From positions 1-64,000 of the forward strand of contig NZ_NEFZ01000005.1 of the NCBI RefSeq assembly GCF_002135205.1: a stretch of 64,000 nt of DNA. The letters are read 5' to 3'. The notes below the pieces were generated by a model. It saw only the letters and a list, made by a program, of their open reading frames with translations, was not told the DNA's origin and did not search any database. This stretch comes from Acinetobacter sp. ANC 4204 (GTDB taxonomy: Bacteria; Pseudomonadota; Gammaproteobacteria; Pseudomonadales; Moraxellaceae). The position numbers and the translations under genes are program-made. Within the stretch, counting starts at the first letter, position 1, and each line of letters starts with the position of its first letter. Shown one piece after another: positions 11,048 to 20,077 of the stretch.

Positions 11048-11947
11048 ATGGAACTTAGACACCTTCGCTATTTCATCACCGTTGCTGAAGAACTGAACTT
11101 CAGTAAGGCGGCATTGAAACTTTATACCGCTCAACCTTCACTCAGTCAGCAAATCAAAGACCTCGAAGAAGATGTCGGCGTACAGTTGCTGTATCGAACC
11201 AAGCGAAAAGTTGAACTCACGGAAGAAGGTGCTGTTTTTCTAGAACAGGCACGCCTGACTCTAGCTCAAGCGGACAAAGCGGTCGCTATGGCACGTCAAG
11301 TGTCACAAGCCAAACAGCAAATGCTGCGCATAGGTTTCGTGCCAGTTGCGGAAATGAAAATATTCCCTTATGTGTTGCCAAATCTGCGTGTACAAAACCC
11401 CGACTTAAAAATTGAGTTACTCAGTATGAACAATACTGAGCAGATGCGTTTGTTGAAAAAAGGTGAGCTGGACATTACCTTTACCCGACATAACTTTCAT
11501 AATGATGAACTTGAGAGCCAATTTGTTCTACGTGAGCCACTCATCTTCCTGCTTCCCAAAGATCACCCTTTAGCAAAATATGAACGCATTCCTGTTAAGG
11601 CTTTAAATGGTATTGATTTTATCATTCCCGCAGCCGAACAGTCACAAACCCTGCACCAGACTATTTTAGAATTTGCCAAAAATAATAGTATTGAATTCAA
11701 TATTGTTCAAAAGGCCGATAATATTCTATTTAATATCAACTCAATTGGGATGGGTCTCGGTTGCACTATTTTACCTGGCTATGTTGCACCCTTAACCATG
11801 AGCAATACCGTGATTCGTCCGCTTGAGGTTGAACTCCCTTACTTAGATTTATATGTAAGCTATCGTAAAAACACCACATCACTGGCTGTAAATAAATTTC
11901 TAGAATTACTGACTCGGGTGTTTTATTTGAACATTAACCGTGAATAA
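11048..11947 (+). CDS. hcaR: LysR-family activator HcaR
   Basis: A transcriptional regulator predicted to activate hcaEFCB in response to phenylpropionate or cinnamate. The 299 residues have an N-terminal winged helix-turn-helix (MELRHLRYFITVAEELNFS, then AQPSLSQQI) and a C-terminal periplasmic-binding-like effector domain. Close agreement with E. coli HcaR is visible in HLRYF, LYTAQPSLS, RTKRKVELT and in the late segment GMGLGCTILPGY. Position and divergent orientation relative to hcaE are the same as in E. coli. BenM/CatM-type regulators are the main alternative, but the neighbouring operon makes HcaR the better call. Confidence 0.9.
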   Translation: MELRHLRYFITVAEELNFSKAALKLYTAQPSLSQQIKDLEEDVGVQLLYRTKRKVELTEEGAVFLEQARLTLAQADKAVAMARQVSQAKQQMLRIGFVPVAEMKIFPYVLPNLRVQNPDLKIELLSMNNTEQMRLLKKGELDITFTRHNFHNDELESQFVLREPLIFLLPKDHPLAKYERIPVKALNGIDFIIPAAEQSQTLHQTILEFAKNNSIEFNIVQKADNILFNINSIGMGLGCTILPGYVAPLTMSNTVIRPLEVELPYLDLYVSYRKNTTSLAVNKFLELLTRVFYLNINRE

Positions 11948-12250
11948 ATCCCCAATGAGTTCAAATTAATCCTCAAATACGAGACACCACTATTTTCTGA
12001 ATAAATGGCGGTGTACCTTTTTCATGAAAAAGTACCCTGAACTACAAGCGTATCTAGAGTATTTCAGTTTTAAACCAGACTTATCAGCTCTCGACTTTTG
12101 TTGTCTCTACTTTTTAAAGGAAGATTAACGAATAAAAATCAGAATTTTTGTAAGGTTTTACCTACAACTTAAGTCTAAACATAAGCATATACTGAGCTAG
12201 CTATTGCGATTTTTGCTGCACTAAAAAATAAAATAGAAAAGGAGAAAATC
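11948..12250. other. Intergenic region after hcaR
   Basis: 303 bases without a gene. It contains one inverted repeat (12013-12023 with 12026-12035, arms GTACCTTTTTC and GAAAAAGTAC, one unpaired base). The hairpin resembles the one inside repeat copy 1, but I do not see the rest of that element here. No T tract follows it, so it is not a clear terminator. The downstream gene has its own GGAG ribosome site. Confidence 0.45.
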
Positions 12251-12928
12251 ATGCCGATGCCTACTTTACAGCGTTTAAAAACGGCCATGCAGTTTCGCCC
12301 CTTCTTTTTCATTAGTTTTTTGGTTACGGCTATTTTTTATGCTCTGCTCAATACCCTGACTGACTGGTCTTGGTCTACCAATTTATTGATCAGTTGGAAC
12401 ATTGCCGTCTCAAGTTATTTGCTCAAAACCATGACAACGCTTTGGTCTGTTGACCATCGACACATTCTTCAACATGCACAGCAACAAGATGCCAGTAAAT
12501 GGATTATTCTACTGTTGGTGATCATGACATTAGTTATGTGTTTGATTGCAATTGTGTTGGAGTTAACTCATCTTCCCAATGACCCAGCTATCAAATATGG
12601 TCACTTGGCTCTGTCCTTACTGACCATTATAAGTGCATGGCTCTTTATACATACTGTGTTTGCCATTCATTATGCGCATGACTATTATCTCGCTATTGCG
12701 GATCAACAAGATGCTGGCTTGGACTTTCCAAAAACGGCACAGCCGACTTATCCTGACTTCTTATACTTTAGTTATGTGATTGGCACTTCAGCGCAAACTG
12801 CGGACGTTTCGATTACTTCCCGTTCCATGCGTATTCTCAATATTCTGCACATTATTTTGGCCTATGGTTTTAACACCTCGATTTTGGCCATTAGCATCAA
12901 TGTAGCGGCAGGCTTTATTACACTCTAA
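12251..12928 (+). CDS. DUF1345 integral membrane protein
   Basis: A 225-residue inner-membrane protein with about five hydrophobic segments. The family-typical stretch FAIHYAHDYY, followed by LDFP and YPDFLYFSYVIGTSAQTADVS, identifies DUF1345, whose function is unknown. A GGAG ribosome site lies six bases before the ATG. It interrupts the catabolic cluster between hcaR and mhpC and is convergent with mhpC, sharing its terminator. No role in aromatic degradation can be read from it. Confidence 0.85.
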   Translation: MPMPTLQRLKTAMQFRPFFFISFLVTAIFYALLNTLTDWSWSTNLLISWNIAVSSYLLKTMTTLWSVDHRHILQHAQQQDASKWIILLLVIMTLVMCLIAIVLELTHLPNDPAIKYGHLALSLLTIISAWLFIHTVFAIHYAHDYYLAIADQQDAGLDFPKTAQPTYPDFLYFSYVIGTSAQTADVSITSRSMRILNILHIILAYGFNTSILAISINVAAGFITL

Positions 12929-12962
12929 GTTTAATGCTTCTTCTTTGAAATTTCGGACATAA

Positions 12963-12989
12963 AAAAAGGATGGTTCAACCATCCTTTTT
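12963..12989. terminator. Bidirectional terminator between DUF1345 gene and mhpC
   Basis: A 13-bp perfect inverted repeat (12963-12975 with 12977-12989), whose arms carry an A5 and a T5 run, gives an A-tract/stem/T-tract arrangement that works on both strands for these convergent genes. Confidence 0.85.
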
Positions 12990-13001
12990 CAATTCAATCG
13001 C

Positions 13002-13862
13002 TTATTTCACACCACGTGCACTTAAATAATCTTTAATCACCGTATTAAATTCTTCAGCTTTTTCCACCTGTGACCAATGTCCACACTGACTGAAAATGTG
13101 GGCATCCGCAAATGGAACCGTATTTAAAATATCCCATGTACGAGATACAGGAATCACCACATCCTGAACACCATGAATCAGCAATACAGGCACTTGGATA
13201 TCCTTCATTTTTTCAAAATCGAGTGGGAACTCAAAACGATCACGGTCACGTGCGCCTACCACATCCATTAAACGGTCTGAGGCATAGTCATTCTTGGCTG
13301 CTTCATAACGAACTTTGACCAACTCATCGGTAATTAAGCGCTTATCCACCACAAACATCGACAAAGTATTTTTGATGCCTTCTTCGGTCAAAACAGGATT
13401 AGCATGGGCTTTCAGCGCAGCAGTTTGTTTGGCTCCGCCTGTCCCCATCGACACAATACCCAAGACACGTTCTGGATAATCGAGCACCATTTGAAAAGCT
13501 AACCACCCACCCAGTGAATTGCCCACCAACCAAGTTTTTTCAATGCCTAAAGCATCCAGTGTACGCACTGCATGATCGACCCATGCGCGAATGCCATAAG
13601 CCGTACCATCAGCCACCACTGTTTGACCATAGCCAATTGAGTCAATAGCAATACAACGGGCTTGCTCCGCAATCTGTGGTAAATTTAACCACCAGTTCGC
13701 TGCTGCCGAAACACCTGTTCCAGAGCCGTGTAAAAATAAAATTGGTGTACCCTCACCCACTTCATGATAATGGGTTAACTCACTTTCCGCTGTTTCAATC
13801 CATTTATCTTCCAAGCCAAAGAATGGGTCGGTGGTGTAATTGGGGATTTGGACCGTGCTCAT
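13002..13862 (-). CDS. mhpC: 2-hydroxy-6-oxonona-2,4-dienedioate hydrolase MhpC
   Basis: An alpha/beta-hydrolase that cuts the ring-cleavage product of MhpB into 2-hydroxypenta-2,4-dienoate and succinate (or fumarate from cinnamate). The 286 residues have the oxyanion-hole motif LHGSGTG (44-50), the nucleophile elbow GNSLGG with Ser116, the Asp in HGVQDVVIP and the His in CGHWSQVEKAEEFN. This is the C-C bond hydrolase pattern. It lies apart from mhpB, 270 bases downstream of the porin gene on the same strand. Confidence 0.92.
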   Translation of the reverse strand: MSTVQIPNYTTDPFFGLEDKWIETAESELTHYHEVGEGTPILFLHGSGTGVSAAANWWLNLPQIAEQARCIAIDSIGYGQTVVADGTAYGIRAWVDHAVRTLDALGIEKTWLVGNSLGGWLAFQMVLDYPERVLGIVSMGTGGAKQTAALKAHANPVLTEEGIKNTLSMFVVDKRLITDELVKVRYEAAKNDYASDRLMDVVGARDRDRFEFPLDFEKMKDIQVPVLLIHGVQDVVIPVSRTWDILNTVPFADAHIFSQCGHWSQVEKAEEFNTVIKDYLSARGVK

Positions 13863-14129
13863 ACTTACTCCTCGTACAGCCTAAGACCCGTCTGATGTTC
13901 TGTGTTCAGGACAGGTCAATTCATTCATTTCGACAGTTTTACTGTTCCATCTTACCTGTTCAAAACGACTCTACTGATACTTGTTTTCGATCAGACACTA
14001 CAAAAAAACGATTATTTAAATAAATGTTTTACAACAATATTTTTATTAAATCAGAAAATTTTTTTATTATTTGAAGGTGATTCAACAAAGAGCGACTTGT
14101 GCCCAAATCGCCCGCTTTCAGTTCAATAC

Positions 14130-15368
14130 TTAAAATTTATAGCTATAAGTCGTAGCAACACGATATTCTTTTAAATCGCTTTTCCAATCATAGTCTGTGT
14201 CAATATACATGGCTTGAATCCCTAGACCTTTGAATTTGCCTTCAGGTACGGTGTAATTCACAATCAGATTCAATTCTTGTTCGTCCTGATCGGTTTTACC
14301 GCCTGCTGTCGCATCAAAACCAGCAAAATAAATTGCATTGGCATTCAAACCTTTTAACCCCAATTCAGCAAAGTCATAGCCATAAGAGATATTCCATGAT
14401 TTCTCTTTGGCATTGGTAAAGGTTGCCACGGACCAATTCACCAGGTATGGCTGTGGTACCCATCCTGCCAAGGTTGGGAAGCTGTTATCGCCAAACATTT
14501 GTTGATAGCCCAAACCTACACTGTGTGACCCATGACTGAATTTAGCGCCCATCGACAAGGCTTGGTTGTCAATTTCGCCATACAACTTATCGCCTGACTC
14601 AGAATTATCAAAATAACGAACATGGCTGGTCAGCTTCGTATTCGTCCCCAGCGTGGTGTTATAATTGATTCCTGCATAATGCTGTTGATAAATGTCTTTG
14701 ACATCGGCATACCAATAGCTTGCTCCAAACTCTGGATTAAACTGATGATCAATCCCCGCGATGTACATACCATCCGCTGTTTTAGCAGTATTTGGATTAT
14801 TGTTCGGAAATAAACTTAAGTCCTGAAACTGATTGTCATAACGTGCATTAATCCCATCAATATACGCCAAACTTAGTTTGGTATCTTTCAGCTCTTTAGA
14901 CTCCAACCATGCCCCGCGATAGGTGGTCAGCAGCTGACGTGATGGATCAAATACTAAAACTGGGGAAACAGGTAGCAGCTCACCGACTTTTAGTTCCGTT
15001 TGCGATACTTTGGCTTTTAAAGTGGCACCGACTTTGCCAAAATCACGGGCTTGTTCCTGTCCATTATGTGGAAGTACCCAATCGGCATTTTTATCACGCC
15101 CATTTAAACGAAAAGCATGTTGTACCAAAACATCCGCACCGACTTGCAATGCACCAATTTGAGCATAACCAGATTTGGCATCTAAGCTGATGGCCTGCGA
15201 CCAACTGCCCCAATTATTTTGTGGCAGGGTTTCATACTGGCGGTCTAAATAAAAATTTCTGAATTTTAACTGGACTTGACTATCGTCGATAAAGTCTGCA
15301 TTCGTTGCAGTTGTACCTAATGCCGCAGCTGCGACACAGATGGCTGTCCATAAAGTTTGACGACGCAT
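14130..15368 (-). CDS. OprD-family outer-membrane porin
   Basis: A 412-residue predicted outer-membrane beta-barrel for uptake of small organic acids. It has a signal peptide (MRRQTLW, hydrophobic AICVAAAALG, cleavage near TNA-DF). The mature start resembles OprD proteins (QVQLKFRNFYLDRQY), many alternating amphipathic strands follow, and the C-terminus is a terminal Phe (YSYKF), as in porins. The ATG at 15368 was preferred to an ATG seven codons upstream because it gives a standard signal peptide. Placement between mhpC and mhpDFE suggests a role in entry of phenylpropionate or cinnamate, which is an inference. Confidence 0.88.
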   Translation of the reverse strand: MRRQTLWTAICVAAAALGTTATNADFIDDSQVQLKFRNFYLDRQYETLPQNNWGSWSQAISLDAKSGYAQIGALQVGADVLVQHAFRLNGRDKNADWVLPHNGQEQARDFGKVGATLKAKVSQTELKVGELLPVSPVLVFDPSRQLLTTYRGAWLESKELKDTKLSLAYIDGINARYDNQFQDLSLFPNNNPNTAKTADGMYIAGIDHQFNPEFGASYWYADVKDIYQQHYAGINYNTTLGTNTKLTSHVRYFDNSESGDKLYGEIDNQALSMGAKFSHGSHSVGLGYQQMFGDNSFPTLAGWVPQPYLVNWSVATFTNAKEKSWNISYGYDFAELGLKGLNANAIYFAGFDATAGGKTDQDEQELNLIVNYTVPEGKFKGLGIQAMYIDTDYDWKSDLKEYRVATTYSYKF

Positions 15369-15564
15369 GAGATATATTCCAATAATCACATTAAGCTATA
15401 ACGTCATCATGCGGAACTCATTGAACAGAAAAAATCCGACCACAGTCTTAAGAAAATGCCACATCACCGACTATAAATACCAAGCTGGACACCGCTCTTT
15501 TTTCATTTAGATAAAATTACAATAACTCACTTTTAACCTAATTTCGCAAGTTATGATGAAAGAT

Positions 15565-15880
15565 GGAGCCTTTCCAACCTTTCTCGTTTTAAACCACTTT
15601 CTTTTCTAAATAGTTTGAATAATTTAAGTGTTTTTTTGTTTAAGTTTTTCGAGTCAGTTTTTTTATTTCAGCGTAACGTTATAAGAAAAAGCGCTCATAT
15701 CACAGAAATTTTCTATATGTGCATGATGAAGTTGAATAACGTTAAAATTTTATGCATGTGTATTCAAGATTGATCATCCGCAAAACCTGTTCACTGGGTG
15801 CACTTAAATACTACGATTGCAAAAATAGCCTATTTCAAATATCACGCAGGTTGCTGATGAGGTTTCGTGGCTCGAATAAT
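15565..15880. repeat. Structured intergenic repeat, copy 2 (diverged)
   Basis: Starts with GGAGCCTTTCC (15565-15575). The core runs from TCATCCGCAAAACCT (from 15774) to AGGTTGCTGATGA (to 15860) and shares a central TTGCAAAAA plus CTA and TTCAAA with copy 3. The trailing GGTTTCGTGGCTCGAATAAT matches the tail of the other copies less well. The arms carry one C/T mismatch. It is longer than the other copies, perhaps because of an insertion in its first half. Confidence 0.55.
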
Positions 15881-15930
15881 TTCTAAATTTAAAAAACAAA
15901 AAAGCGCTCCGAAGGACTAATACTAATCAG

Positions 15931-15958
15931 TTAAGGAGTTTCATCGTAAACTCCTTAA
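15931..15958 (+). terminator. Perfect 11-bp hairpin between repeat copies 2 and 3
   Basis: Arms TTAAGGAGTTT (15931-15941) and AAACTCCTTAA (15948-15958) with a 6-base loop, followed by TCTTTTGG. It could act as an intrinsic terminator on the plus strand, but no plus-strand gene precedes it. Confidence 0.4.
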
Positions 15959-15976
15959 TCTTTTGGGCTATTCACA

Positions 15977-16160
15977 GCGGAGTCTTACCGTTTTTAAATC
16001 GAATTTTTGGAGCTCGTTTTGTTCTTTTGTTTCGCCAAAAGAACCAAAAACATTTGTCATCCGCAAAACCTGTTCACTTTCTACATTTAAATAATTTTGT
16101 TGCAAAAACAGTCTACTTCAAAGGCCAGATAGGTTGCGGATGACGCTTCCACGTATCCAA
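15977..16160. repeat. Structured intergenic repeat, copy 3
   Basis: Begins GCGGAGTCTTACC (15977-15989). It contains a hairpin GTTCTTTTG/CAAAAGAAC around TTTCGC (16021-16044), then an 89-base core with terminal arms GTCATCCGCAA (16056-16066) and TTGCGGATGAC (16134-16144), followed by GCTTCCACGTATCCAA. Copies 1 and 2 share the same order of parts. Together with copy 2 it fills most of the 882-base gap between mhpE and the porin gene, in which I see no gene. Confidence 0.7.
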
Positions 16161-16184
16161 TAATATCGCAAGTTTTAAAAAGAA

Positions 16185-16216
16185 AATGCCCGTCAATTTC
16201 TTAATTGACGGGCATT
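16185..16216 (-). terminator. Terminator of the mhpDFE operon
   Basis: Arms AATGCCCGTCAATT (16185-16198) and AATTGACGGGCATT (16203-16216) form a 14-bp stem with a TCTT loop. On the minus strand a TTTCTTTTT tract follows, 35 bases after the mhpE stop. Confidence 0.85.
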
Positions 16217-16250
16217 CCTATTTAGATGTTTTTACTCATTCAAGATCAGA

Positions 16251-17270
16251 TTAAACCAAAGCAGCCTTCGCTTTCGACATGGTCAAAGCCAAATCTTCAA
16301 TCATGTCTTCCTGACCACCGACCGTACCACGACGGCCTAATTCCAATAAAATCTCACGCGCTGACACACCATATTTGGCTTCTGCACGCTTTGCAAAGAG
16401 TAAGAACGATGAATACACCCCTGCATAACCCAAAGTCGCCGCATCACGGTCCGCTCGAATTGGGTTCAACATCATTGGAATCACCAAATCCTCTGCCACA
16501 TCCTGTACTTTAAACAGATCCACGCCTGTTTCTAAGCCCATACGGTTAGCGACCGCAATAAACAATTCCAATGGTGTATTGCCCGCGCCAGCACCTAAAC
16601 CCGCAGACGCCAAGTCGACACGAATTGCACCTGCATCAACCGCAGCAACCGTATTTGCCACCCCCATACCCAAGTTATGATGCCCATGGAAACCCAGTTC
16701 AATACTGCTGTCCAATTCTTGACGCAGTAAACCGACACGGTCTGTGACATCTTGTGGCAGCATATAACCTGCTGAATCAGTCACATAAATACAGTTCGCG
16801 CCATAAGACACCATCTTTTTCGCTTCTTCAAGCAGTTGAGCAGGCGATGCCATGTGTGCCAACATCAAGAAACCCACAGTATCCATACCCAGCTGACGTG
16901 CCGCAGTAATATGCTGCTCTGAACAATCGGCTTCGGTACAGTGGGTTGCTACACGAATGGTAGAAACACCAATTTCATGCGCCATTTTTAAATGATCGAC
17001 TGTACCAATGCCGGGTAACAGCAAGGCTGACACTTTGGCATTTTTCATACGCGGAACAACAGCAGATAAGTATTCTTCATCCGTTGCCGCAGCGAAACCG
17101 TAGTTCACTGATGAACCGCCTAAGCCATCGCCATGCGTCACTTCAATCAGCGGTACACCTGCATCATCCAATGCAGTGGAAATTGCAATCATTTGCTCAA
17201 CAGTGGTTTGATGGCGCTGTGGATGCATACCATCACGCAAAGTCATATCATGCACAATAATCTTAGACAT
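16251..17270 (-). CDS. mhpE: 4-hydroxy-2-oxovalerate aldolase MhpE
   Basis: Splits 4-hydroxy-2-oxopentanoate into pyruvate and acetaldehyde, and works as a complex with MhpF that channels the acetaldehyde. The 339 residues carry the DRE-TIM/HMGL-like start [15 protein letters not shown] with its catalytic Arg and metal Asp, and the metal-binding HGHHNLGMG. The ATG at 17270 follows AAGGAG by six bases and lies ten bases after the mhpF stop. The upstream-extended frame overlaps mhpF and was rejected. Confidence 0.94.
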   Translation of the reverse strand: MSKIIVHDMTLRDGMHPQRHQTTVEQMIAISTALDDAGVPLIEVTHGDGLGGSSVNYGFAAATDEEYLSAVVPRMKNAKVSALLLPGIGTVDHLKMAHEIGVSTIRVATHCTEADCSEQHITAARQLGMDTVGFLMLAHMASPAQLLEEAKKMVSYGANCIYVTDSAGYMLPQDVTDRVGLLRQELDSSIELGFHGHHNLGMGVANTVAAVDAGAIRVDLASAGLGAGAGNTPLELFIAVANRMGLETGVDLFKVQDVAEDLVIPMMLNPIRADRDAATLGYAGVYSSFLLFAKRAEAKYGVSAREILLELGRRGTVGGQEDMIEDLALTMSKAKAALV

Positions 17271-17280
17271 GGGTTGCTCC

Positions 17281-18177
17281 TTATACTTCAGCCATAGCCA
17301 ATAAACGTTCCGCAAACATTTCCGCAGTGCGCGCAGCTGCCGCAGTCATAATGTCCAAATTCCCTGCGTACTTTGGCAAGAAATCACCCAAGCCTTCTAC
17401 TTCAAGGAATATCGAAACGCGGTTGCCATCAAATACTGGACCATTCACCAGTTTATAACCGGGTACATATTTCTGAACTTCAGTAATCATGGCCTGAACA
17501 GATGCCGTAATGGCCACTTGATCAGGTTCACCTTCAACTAAACAATGCACCGTATCGCGCATCATGAGTGGTGGCTCGGCTGGGTTGATAATGATGATGG
17601 CTTTACCTTGTTTTGCACCGCCGACTTTCTCAATCGCGCCAGCCGTGGTACGGGTAAATTCATCAATGTTTTTACGTGTACCCGGGCCAACCGACTTGGT
17701 CGAAACGGTCGCAATAATTTCCCCATAACTCACCGCTTGTACGCGAGAAATGGCAGCCACCATAGGAATGGTCGCTTGTCCACCACAGGTCACCATGTTC
17801 ACATTCGGCAACTCACCTGCATCCAAGAGTTCTTGAAGGTTGACAGGTGGCACACAAAACGGACCAATCGCAGCAGGTGTCAGGTCAATCATCTGCACAC
17901 CTAATTCGTTCAACTTACGGCTATTTTCCGCATGCACATAAGCCGAGGTCGCATCAAAGGCAATTTGAATTTCATCCGCAACTACATGTGGCAGTAATCC
18001 GTCTACACCTTCTGCTGTGGTTTTTAGACCCATATTCGCTGCGCGGGTTAAACCTTCTGAACTTGGGTCAATCCCGACCATCCATACTGGCTCAAGGAAT
18101 TCGCTACGCTGCAACTTATACAATAAATCTGTTCCGATATTTCCCGGACCGATTAATGCACATTTAATCTTTTTCAT
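17281..18177 (-). CDS. mhpF: Acetaldehyde dehydrogenase (acylating) MhpF
   Basis: Converts acetaldehyde, NAD+ and CoA to acetyl-CoA. The 298 residues show the N-terminal Rossmann motif [12 protein letters not shown], the active-site cysteine in [12 protein letters not shown] and the typical [16 protein letters not shown]. It is a little shorter than E. coli MhpF (316) but complete. It sits between mhpD and mhpE, the same D-F-E order as in E. coli, and ends ten bases before mhpE. Confidence 0.94.
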   Translation of the reverse strand: MKKIKCALIGPGNIGTDLLYKLQRSEFLEPVWMVGIDPSSEGLTRAANMGLKTTAEGVDGLLPHVVADEIQIAFDATSAYVHAENSRKLNELGVQMIDLTPAAIGPFCVPPVNLQELLDAGELPNVNMVTCGGQATIPMVAAISRVQAVSYGEIIATVSTKSVGPGTRKNIDEFTRTTAGAIEKVGGAKQGKAIIIINPAEPPLMMRDTVHCLVEGEPDQVAITASVQAMITEVQKYVPGYKLVNGPVFDGNRVSIFLEVEGLGDFLPKYAGNLDIMTAAAARTAEMFAERLLAMAEV

Positions 18178-18202
18178 GCATCTACTCTCTCAAAAATCCA
18201 AT

Positions 18203-19000
18203 TTATTCCGCAGCAAACGCAGCGACTACTGAACCAAAGCCTTCAATTTCAACTTTAAATTCATCCCCTGCTTGGGCAATCACCATTGGCCCCAAAGCAC
18301 CCGTTAAAATAATGTCACCAGCCAGCAATGGACGACCACGACGTACCATCTCATCGGCAAGCCAAACCGCAGCATTTAAAGGATTGGCTAAACAGGCTTT
18401 ACCAATGCCTTGCGAAACTACCTCATCGCCACGGGTCATGGTCATTTTGCAGTTGACTAAGTCAAGCTGATCCAATTTCACGGGGCGTGAACCCAAAACA
18501 AATGCCGCAGAAGACGCATTGTCTGCCACGGTATCAATCAATGAAATTTTCCAGTTCTCAATGCGACTATCCACCACTTCAATTGCAGGCAAGGCATAGG
18601 CTGTGGCACTAATAATGTCTGCATAGCTATGTTTTTCTTGAGTTAAGTCTTTGTTAATCACTAACGCGATTTCTGCTTCTACTTTAGGCTGAATCAATAA
18701 ACCTGCAGGAATGGCTTCACCATCGCCATAAGCCATATCGGCAAACAGCATGCCGAAATCGGGCTGATCAACCCCTAGTTGCGCCTGCACGACTTTAGAG
18801 GTCAAACCAATTTTACGTCCTACCAAGCGACGCCCTTCTTGTAAGGCACGTTGGGTATTCACTTCCTGAACCGCATACGCAATATCGACATCTGCCTGTT
18901 CCGCACCTAATTGCGGACGTATAGGTGCAATCGCAGTTTTTGATAATTCGGCATTGCGTAAAGCCTGCGCAACAGATTCAACAACAGCAGAATTCGACAT
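18203..19000 (-). CDS. mhpD: 2-oxopent-4-enoate (2-keto-4-pentenoate) hydratase MhpD
   Basis: Adds water to 2-hydroxypenta-2,4-dienoate to give 4-hydroxy-2-oxopentanoate. The 265 residues belong to the FAH-related hydratase family. Typical segments are GRKIGLTSKVVQAQLGVDQPDFG, the metal-site acidic cluster in KVEAEIALV, and a C-terminal GDIILTGALGP. First gene of mhpDFE, 25 bases upstream of mhpF. Confidence 0.94.
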   Translation of the reverse strand: MSNSAVVESVAQALRNAELSKTAIAPIRPQLGAEQADVDIAYAVQEVNTQRALQEGRRLVGRKIGLTSKVVQAQLGVDQPDFGMLFADMAYGDGEAIPAGLLIQPKVEAEIALVINKDLTQEKHSYADIISATAYALPAIEVVDSRIENWKISLIDTVADNASSAAFVLGSRPVKLDQLDLVNCKMTMTRGDEVVSQGIGKACLANPLNAAVWLADEMVRRGRPLLAGDIILTGALGPMVIAQAGDEFKVEIEGFGSVVAAFAAE

Positions 19001-19380
19001 CTAGCTTTCCTTAAACTGCAAAATAGAGACAAAATACTGTTTTATCGAGCAAGGGAAAGACAGAGATGTTCAAAATGAAGCGAGCATATACTTGAAGAAG
19101 AACCTGATGGCTTATCCCTAAGACCACTCAAAACGAGTATGTTTTAGACCACTCAAGCATCGGAAAATTGCGGGTTTTACGCCAATACTTATTTTATTTT
19201 TTACAATAGTTAGAACCTATAAATCTTTTCTATTTTAGCCATCAAAATAAACAGCATAGAAAAATCAAAACGGAAAACGACAAAATCACCCATAATTTCA
19301 CTATGTATATTTCAATCAAATTTTTTCATCTACGACTAAAAAACGATACGTGAGAAACCTATTTGAAGAAATCTATAATT
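19001..19380. promoter_or_regulatory. Upstream region of mhpDFE with an 11-bp direct repeat
   Basis: This 380-base gap must hold the mhpD promoter. It contains two exact copies of AGACCACTCAA at 19121-19131 and 19146-19156, 25 bases apart start to start, and 120-156 bases upstream of the mhpD start. The spacing is compatible with tandem activator sites, but the protein is unknown and no mhpR-type gene is in the window. Confidence 0.4.
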
Positions 19381-19410
19381 AGAAAAACCTCTTATCAAAG
19401 AGGTTTTTCT
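19381..19410 (-). terminator. Terminator of the glutathione S-transferase gene
   Basis: Arms AGAAAAACCTCTT (19381-19393) and AAGAGGTTTTTCT (19398-19410) with an ATCA loop, 12 bases after the minus-strand stop. The T5 tract is part of the arm. Confidence 0.8.
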
Positions 19411-19422
19411 AGTTAAATGATT

Positions 19423-20028
19423 TTATGCTGCAAATAAAGCAGGATTGTTCTTGAAACTTTCACGTTGTTGAATAGCCAATACATAGCGCTCAATTGCTGG
19501 ATGTGGCTTTAATAAATTCATTTTTAATTGCCACATGATCATTGCTCCTAAACTGATATCGGCTGCCGTAAACTGCGAACCGCATAGATACGGGCTGGCT
19601 TGCTCCAAGCCTTGAATCAACGCTTGATACGTATCCTGATAATCGCCATACCCCATAAACATCTTCTGTTCTGGCGAAACTAGTACTTTTAAATGTTGAT
19701 TGTCGGAGGCTGCTGCAAACGGGCCTGCACCAAAAAACAACCAACGATAATATAAACCTCTTTTCGGATCATCCAGTGCGGGAGCCAAACCTTTTTCAGA
19801 AAATTGATCTGCTAGATATGCACAAATGGCATCCAACTCGTAAATCACCACATCACCATCTACCAAAACAGGCACTTTACCAAAAGGGTTGAGTTTTAAA
19901 AATTCGGCTGATTTCATTTCTGCGCCATAGGCAACTTCTATACGCTCGAGCTCAATCCCCAAATCAAGAATAAGCCAGTCCACCACAACGCCACGAGATT
20001 GCGTATTGGTATATAAAGTTAAAGCCAT
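19423..20028 (-). CDS. Glutathione S-transferase family protein
   Basis: A cytosolic GST-fold protein of 201 residues, probably conjugating or otherwise using glutathione; the substrate is unknown. The N-terminal thioredoxin-like domain has LYTNTQSRGVVVDW, the cis-proline motif GKVPVLVDGD and an ELDAICAYLAD helix. The C-terminal all-alpha domain includes the N-capping FTAADISLG. The ATG at 20028 has GAGGA seven bases upstream; a longer frame back to 20145 overlaps the WYL-regulator gene. It is 49 bases downstream of that regulator on the same strand. Confidence 0.85.
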   Translation of the reverse strand: MALTLYTNTQSRGVVVDWLILDLGIELERIEVAYGAEMKSAEFLKLNPFGKVPVLVDGDVVIYELDAICAYLADQFSEKGLAPALDDPKRGLYYRWLFFGAGPFAAASDNQHLKVLVSPEQKMFMGYGDYQDTYQALIQGLEQASPYLCGSQFTAADISLGAMIMWQLKMNLLKPHPAIERYVLAIQQRESFKNNPALFAA

Positions 20029-20077
20029 TGTTCTATCCTCTGTGTTTATTGTTTTTTTAGAATAGAACTGAGTTGTG

